Shown here piece by piece: positions 18,208 to 21,833 of a DNA stretch of 21,833 bases. The DNA lies in IMG/VR virus record IMGVR_UViG_3300044613_002340, positions 1 through 21,833 of that record. One strand, given 5' to 3'. Every line of letters starts with the position of its first letter. Within the stretch, counting starts at the first letter, position 1. Under the pieces are notes generated by a model that was not told the DNA's origin, ran no database searches, and saw only the letters and a list, made by a program, of their open reading frames with translations. Origin of the DNA: a virus. A program made the translations under genes and the position numbers.

Positions 18208-21158
18208 TAGATGCCTCCCACGTCAGCGTAGCCAACGATGGCGACTGGCTGATTGAAGTAGTTGCTGGACGCCTGGCCTATGCCTAGGGCGATCTTCTCG
18301 AGCAGCTTCGTCTGCAGCCGCTGCTGAATCAGTGCGGGATCTTGGGCGGCCGCGCCGAGTTGCAGCACAAGGTTGGCGCTCTCGACGTTGCGGATGTCCG
18401 CCACTTGGATGGACTGAGCGCCAAGCGTGTTCAGCTTGCGGATGCGTTCTTCCTGCCGCTTCGCTTCGGCCTCGGCGGCCTTACGCTGCTCCTTAAAGAT
18501 ACGGGCCTGCTCCTGGGCGTACTGCTGCTGGGCCTGCTGTTGCTGTTGCTGGTACGCCTGCAGGGCAGTCTCTTGTTGCTTGCGGTAATCGTCCTGGGCC
18601 TTGAGCTCAGCGTTGGCTCGCTCCTGCTCCTTGGCCTTCCTGTCCTCAGCTGCCGCGTCCCTGGCCTTCTCTGCCTCTTGGATGTTGGCGAGCTCCTGAT
18701 TGAAGAGCTCCTGCTGCCGCTGCACTTCAGCGTTAAATGCCTCGGCATTAAGAATGCCGTCCCGTGCCTGCTCTTGAGCGGCAGCGATGCCTTCCTGCAG
18801 ACGCAGGGCAGCGTCAAACCCGGCCTGGCCGAACTCCTGAGACTTGGCAATCAGTTGGTCGATGTTCTGGTCAACCGACTGGAAGGCAGCGTTGAACCCA
18901 GCGCCGAAGCCCTGCTCGAGGGCCTGCTGCTGATCCTCAAGGCTAGCCTGCAGTTGATCAAGCTCTGCCTGACGGGCAGCAGCTGCGTCTGCCTGCGCTT
19001 GGTTGTCAGAGGCACGGGCGGCGGCGAGCTCCTCAGAGACGCGGGCCTGCTCACGCTGGACGGTCTGCAGATCCTGCTCGAGCTTGGTGGCATCATCGTT
19101 GGCCGACAGCAGCGTATCGATTCGCTCTCTGTCGTTTTCAATCAGCTTGCGCTGCTCCTGCTCAAGCTTCTTCACACTATCAATTTGGGCCTCGTAAGCA
19201 GCCTGTGCCGCCTCAGCTCCTCTCGCAAGCGTCTCTTCGTTAATAATGCCAGCCTCAAACTGCGTTTGCAGTTCCTCAACCGCGCTCTGGTATTCAAGTG
19301 CTGCATCAAAGCCCGCTTGCCCCAACGAAGCAGACTCGTCGATTGCCTTGGACAACTCGGCGCGAATGCCAGCCACAGCCTGCGCGGCGTTCTCCGTTAC
19401 CTGAATCTCTAGCTTTGCGTCCTGCTCAATCTGTGCAAGTTCGTCCTTAAACGCATTGCCGGCCTGCTCCGCAGAACGGCGGAAGACTTCTTCATTGATG
19501 ATCCCGTCATCAAGTTGCTGCTGCAGTTCACGAATGGATTCCTGATACCGCAGTGCGGCGTCAAATCCTGCCTGGCCAAACGCAGCCGATTCGTCGATTG
19601 CGTTGCTAAGGTTTGCGTTAATTCTTTCTAGGTCGTTTGCGAACTCTTTGACGAAGCCAGCGTCAAGCGGTTCTTCCATTTCCGCACGCAGCCCGCGAAC
19701 CTCAGCGGCGGCTTTCTGGTTTGCTCCAACGAGGCTGTCGAAGAATCTGTTGACTGCAGCCAGTCCGTCGCCGAGCAACCCGAAGCCCGCGCCAAGCGTG
19801 TCAAGTACAGGCGTCAACACAAAGCCTATGGCCTGCGCCAGACGTGTCACCGTGCCGATCAAGTCAGCGAACAGATTAGCCACGCCATCAACGAGGCCGG
19901 AAAATGGAAGTAGAGCAGACTGGCCAAGCCCGGCCAGCGAAGTCTTCACGTTGTCGAACGCCTGGCCGAGCGAGCCTATGCGGTCGCGGTCAATGTTGCT
20001 GATCCCTGCAGAGAACCGCCGAAGCGCCTCTTCGCTTTCGGCAATCGCATTGAACCCAGGCAGTAGCGTGAGCCCAGCCTTTCCAAGCGTCTCAGTCGCC
20101 AACGCCGCCCGCCGTGCCGGGTCTTCTATCTGCTGCAGTGCTGTTGCCGTTTGCTGAGCCAGAGTTGCCGGGTCTAGCGTGGCAAGTTGCTCCTGCGAAA
20201 TCCCTAGCTCGCGGAATGCGTCGGCTGCCTTGCCGGTGCCACTGCGAGCCTCGTCGATGTTTACGGCCAGCTTTTGGATGCCAGCCGCCAAGGCGTCGAT
20301 CGAGCCGCCGCTCCTGCGTGCTGCTTCGTCCAGAACTTGAATCGTGGCAAAGTCAGTGCCGAGACGCAGGGCGGTATTCCCTAACTGCTCAACTCGGCCC
20401 TCGAGGTCAGCGAGCCCGCGAGTGATTGCCGTGGCAGCAGCACCAAACGCAGCAAACGAAGCGATGCCGATATTCAGCGGAGATGCCAGGGCAGACAACT
20501 GAGACCCAAGGCTTGATAGCCCTGTTTTTAATCCACCAGAGAAAACCCTGCTAAGCCCTTCCGATGCGCTGGCGATTCCAGAAAAGCGGCCAGCAATGTT
20601 GCCGAGCGGGCCAGGGAGAGCAGCAAGGATGCCGCTCAGCTCGTTGAACTTCAGCCCTTGCGTTGCGGCCCGCGTTGTCTCGTCTGCAAACTTATCAGCA
20701 GACGTGGACGCCTTGAGCAGTGCGGCGTCAGCCTTGGCGACTGCCCGCGTATGCGTCTCTTCGCTGATCGCGTTTTTTTGCAGCAGTGCGTCAAGCTTTG
20801 CCAGCTCCTGGCCGTGACGCTCTTCCGCCGTCCTGACTTGCTCAGTGACGCGAACGCCTTCCGCAAATGCGTCAGCGGTGTTTCGCACTTCCTGCTGCAG
20901 GGCCGCGTACTGATCGGCGTAGGCCTGGGCGTTGAGGCCGCCTTTCAGCTGCTCAGCCAACGCCGCAAACTTGTCATTCAGAGTCGCCTGTGCAGCCGAT
21001 GCCGCCTCGCTGTTCTTGGCGAACTCGTCAAAAACAGACGTGGCCTTGCTCGCCTGCTTGGCCAGATTCTCAAGCGCCCGCTCAGCCGGCGTCAGGTTCT
21101 TCACCACGCCAGAGGCGTCGGCGTTTACCTTCAGCGCGAGTGAGAGGATGGTGGCCAT
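18207..21158 (-). CDS. Tape-measure protein with internal repeats
   Basis: At 983 residues this is the tail tape measure, which sets tail length and may be ejected into the host. It is helical and alanine/glutamine-rich. Hydrophobic segments lie at about 225-250 and 414-476. From about 515 it has three copies of a repeat containing GQAGFDAAL (at 528, 613 and 777) followed by DGIINEE, AGIINEE or DGILNAE. From about 830 to 905 it is a coiled coil of E, Q, R and K with a run of glutamines. The start overlaps no gene; the T-frame stop is 3 bases before it. It ends with TAATG on the next gene. Confidence 0.92.
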   Translation of the reverse strand: MATILSLALKVNADASGVVKNLTPAERALENLAKQASKATSVFDEFAKNSEAASAAQATLNDKFAALAEQLKGGLNAQAYADQYAALQQEVRNTADAFAEGVRVTEQVRTAEERHGQELAKLDALLQKNAISEETHTRAVAKADAALLKASTSADKFADETTRAATQGLKFNELSGILAALPGPLGNIAGRFSGIASASEGLSRVFSGGLKTGLSSLGSQLSALASPLNIGIASFAAFGAAATAITRGLADLEGRVEQLGNTALRLGTDFATIQVLDEAARRSGGSIDALAAGIQKLAVNIDEARSGTGKAADAFRELGISQEQLATLDPATLAQQTATALQQIEDPARRAALATETLGKAGLTLLPGFNAIAESEEALRRFSAGISNIDRDRIGSLGQAFDNVKTSLAGLGQSALLPFSGLVDGVANLFADLIGTVTRLAQAIGFVLTPVLDTLGAGFGLLGDGLAAVNRFFDSLVGANQKAAAEVRGLRAEMEEPLDAGFVKEFANDLERINANLSNAIDESAAFGQAGFDAALRYQESIRELQQQLDDGIINEEVFRRSAEQAGNAFKDELAQIEQDAKLEIQVTENAAQAVAGIRAELSKAIDESASLGQAGFDAALEYQSAVEELQTQFEAGIINEETLARGAEAAQAAYEAQIDSVKKLEQEQRKLIENDRERIDTLLSANDDATKLEQDLQTVQREQARVSEELAAARASDNQAQADAAAARQAELDQLQASLEDQQQALEQGFGAGFNAAFQSVDQNIDQLIAKSQEFGQAGFDAALRLQEGIAAAQEQARDGILNAEAFNAEVQRQQELFNQELANIQEAEKARDAAAEDRKAKEQERANAELKAQDDYRKQQETALQAYQQQQQQAQQQYAQEQARIFKEQRKAAEAEAKRQEERIRKLNTLGAQSIQVADIRNVESANLVLQLGAAAQDPALIQQRLQTKLLEKIALGIGQASSNYFNQPVAIVGYADVGGI

Positions 21159-21161
21159 GGC

Positions 21162-21419
21162 TTACTCAGGGAACGCCAGGAGCTTTTGCAGCTCCCGCTT
21201 CATCTCGTCTGCGTGCTGGGGTGGTTTCTCAATCGGGTTGAAGTCGTCCGCTTTTGGTGCCTTGCCTTGCTGGGAGTACGGTGCAAGCACGGCACTCGTC
21301 AGCAGGCCCGTCTGCCGCCATGGATCAGGAAGAGCGTGGTAGTAGCGAGTAAACGCAATCCACTCCGTGAGCTCCTGCGAATCCATGCGGCGAGACAGTT
21401 CCCTCACCGTCATGCCCAA
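21162..21419 (-). CDS. Tail assembly chaperone T (frameshift-coupled)
   Basis: This is the second half of a lambda G/T-like chaperone pair that loads the tape measure in tail assembly. The frame reads GMTVRELSRRMDSQELTEWIAF, the hallmark of T-like (DUF4035-type) proteins, then RYYHALPDPWRQTGL and an end with DDFNPIEKPPQHADEMKREL. The only in-frame starts are a weak TTG at 21417-21419 and an ATG at 21411-21413. The same frame stays open upstream to 21467, encoding KLSVRPTRRFLFRLAGHL directly before GMTVREL. So the protein is most likely made as a G-T fusion by -1 frameshift rather than from its own start. Confidence 0.82.
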   Translation of the reverse strand: MGMTVRELSRRMDSQELTEWIAFTRYYHALPDPWRQTGLLTSAVLAPYSQQGKAPKADDFNPIEKPPQHADEMKRELQKLLAFPE

Positions 21420-21463
21420 GTGCCCCGCCAGACGAAACAGGAAACGCCTCGTCGGGCGGACGC

Positions 21464-21833
21464 TCAGTTTTTTGCGAGTTCCTCCACGTCTGTCTCAGTC
21501 ATGTTGTTGTGCTTGAGCGCCTTCTCGAAGAGCTTGGACACGATGGCCGCTGACTTCTTCGCCAGCTGCTCGATGCCAGCCTCGTCAAAAAGACGCTCGC
21601 CACTCTCGGGATGGCACAGGCAACGGGCCAGATATTTCGTCCGGAAGTTGTCGATGCCCGTCTCCTTCTTGCCCACCCACTCCTTCTCGTAGCTGTCCCG
21701 CTCTTGCACGGTCATGACTCGCACGCCAAGCACAAGCGGCTTGCCGTCACCGCCTTTCCACTCACGCACTGTCACTTTGAGAACGGGCAGATCGTCAGCC
21801 GCAAGAATCTGGGCAGCAAGTTCTGAAACGCTC
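21464..21833 (-). CDS. Tail assembly chaperone G (partial at right edge)
   Basis: This frame is open to the right edge: SVSELAAQILAADDLPVLKV leads without a stop into TVREWKGGDGKPLVLGVRVM, so the GTG at 21773-21775 is probably not the true start. Then come SYEKEWVGKKETGIDNFRTK, CLCHPESGERLFDEAG and LAKKSAAIVSKLFEKALKHN, and the frame ends EELAKN before a TGA. Size, position before the tape measure and the slippery end all match G-type chaperones. Most ribosomes should stop at the TGA; a few would shift -1 to give the G-T fusion through the T frame. Confidence 0.82.
   Translation of the reverse strand, partial: SVSELAAQILAADDLPVLKVTVREWKGGDGKPLVLGVRVMTVQERDSYEKEWVGKKETGIDNFRTKYLARCLCHPESGERLFDEAGIEQLAKKSAAIVSKLFEKALKHNNMTETDVEELAKN
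21467..21473 (-). other. Programmed -1 frameshift site (A AAA AAC)
   Basis: On the minus strand the last zero-frame codons of G are GCA AAA AAC TGA, giving the heptamer A AAA AAC right before the stop. Sliding back one base gives CTG AGC GTC, which continues the T frame (LSVRPTRRF...) with no stop to 21162. The canonical X XXY YYZ form, the immediate stop and the homologous gene pair agree. I did not check for a downstream pseudoknot. Confidence 0.85.

Noticed and set aside
18342-19412. A 356-codon leucine-rich plus-strand frame over the tape-measure gene
   Set aside because: It is the antisense of an alanine/glutamine-rich coiled coil, which reads as leucine-rich sequence; it lacks a supported start and lies against the operon direction.

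Overview
The window reads as part of a temperate, tailed double-stranded DNA phage (or a prophage) of a high-GC bacterium. All three expected modules are present: tail morphogenesis, integration, and recombination/replication. The base composition is GC-rich by eye, there are no ribosomal or metabolic genes, and almost every gene is on the minus strand in chains overlapping by 1-4 bases. The host is not stated by the sequence. The recurring LTDEEREA...LLERL modules and the CCFFGKR-type secreted protein remind me of proteins seen in Planctomycetota and their viruses, but that is recollection and low confidence.

Layout, read in the direction of minus-strand transcription from right to left. Positions 21833-13844 are a late block. 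It holds tail-assembly chaperones G and T joined by a canonical -1 slippery heptamer, a 983-residue tape-measure protein, two undescribed virion-type proteins, a 173-residue protein with 23 cysteines, a zinc-ribbon-like protein, a small HELLH metallopeptidase, a calcineurin-type phosphoesterase, and two small genes (one MazG/DUF1599-like). Positions 13776-12541 carry the only plus-strand genes, a tyrosine integrase and a DUF551 protein. They face the late block across a very long hairpin. Positions 12540-12369 are a divergent control region with a large interrupted palindrome, followed on the minus strand by an excisionase-like gene.

Positions 11951-83 are the early block: several small genes, RecT, a winged-helix protein, a ParB-fold protein, an SSB-like protein ending DDVPF, a PD-(D/E)XK nuclease, a primase-helicase fusion, a lambda-O-like winged-helix protein whose gene contains a seven-copy dyad repeat array, a stand-alone LexA-type DNA-binding domain, a phage-encoded DNA polymerase sliding clamp, and a HTH protein. 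The block ends with five tandem or near-tandem small genes that share one C-terminal module, a signal-peptide protein and a RusA-type resolvase.

The early genes make a coherent replication and recombination set. The O-like protein probably binds the array inside its own gene as the origin. The primase-helicase would unwind and prime, the SSB-like protein would coat single strands, the clamp would recruit a polymerase (none is in the window, so perhaps the host's), RecT with the nuclease would recombine, and RusA would resolve junctions. The best candidates for something undescribed are the 22-bp dyad array with covarying arms, the LTDEERE-tailed gene family, and the cysteine-rich protein in the tail block.
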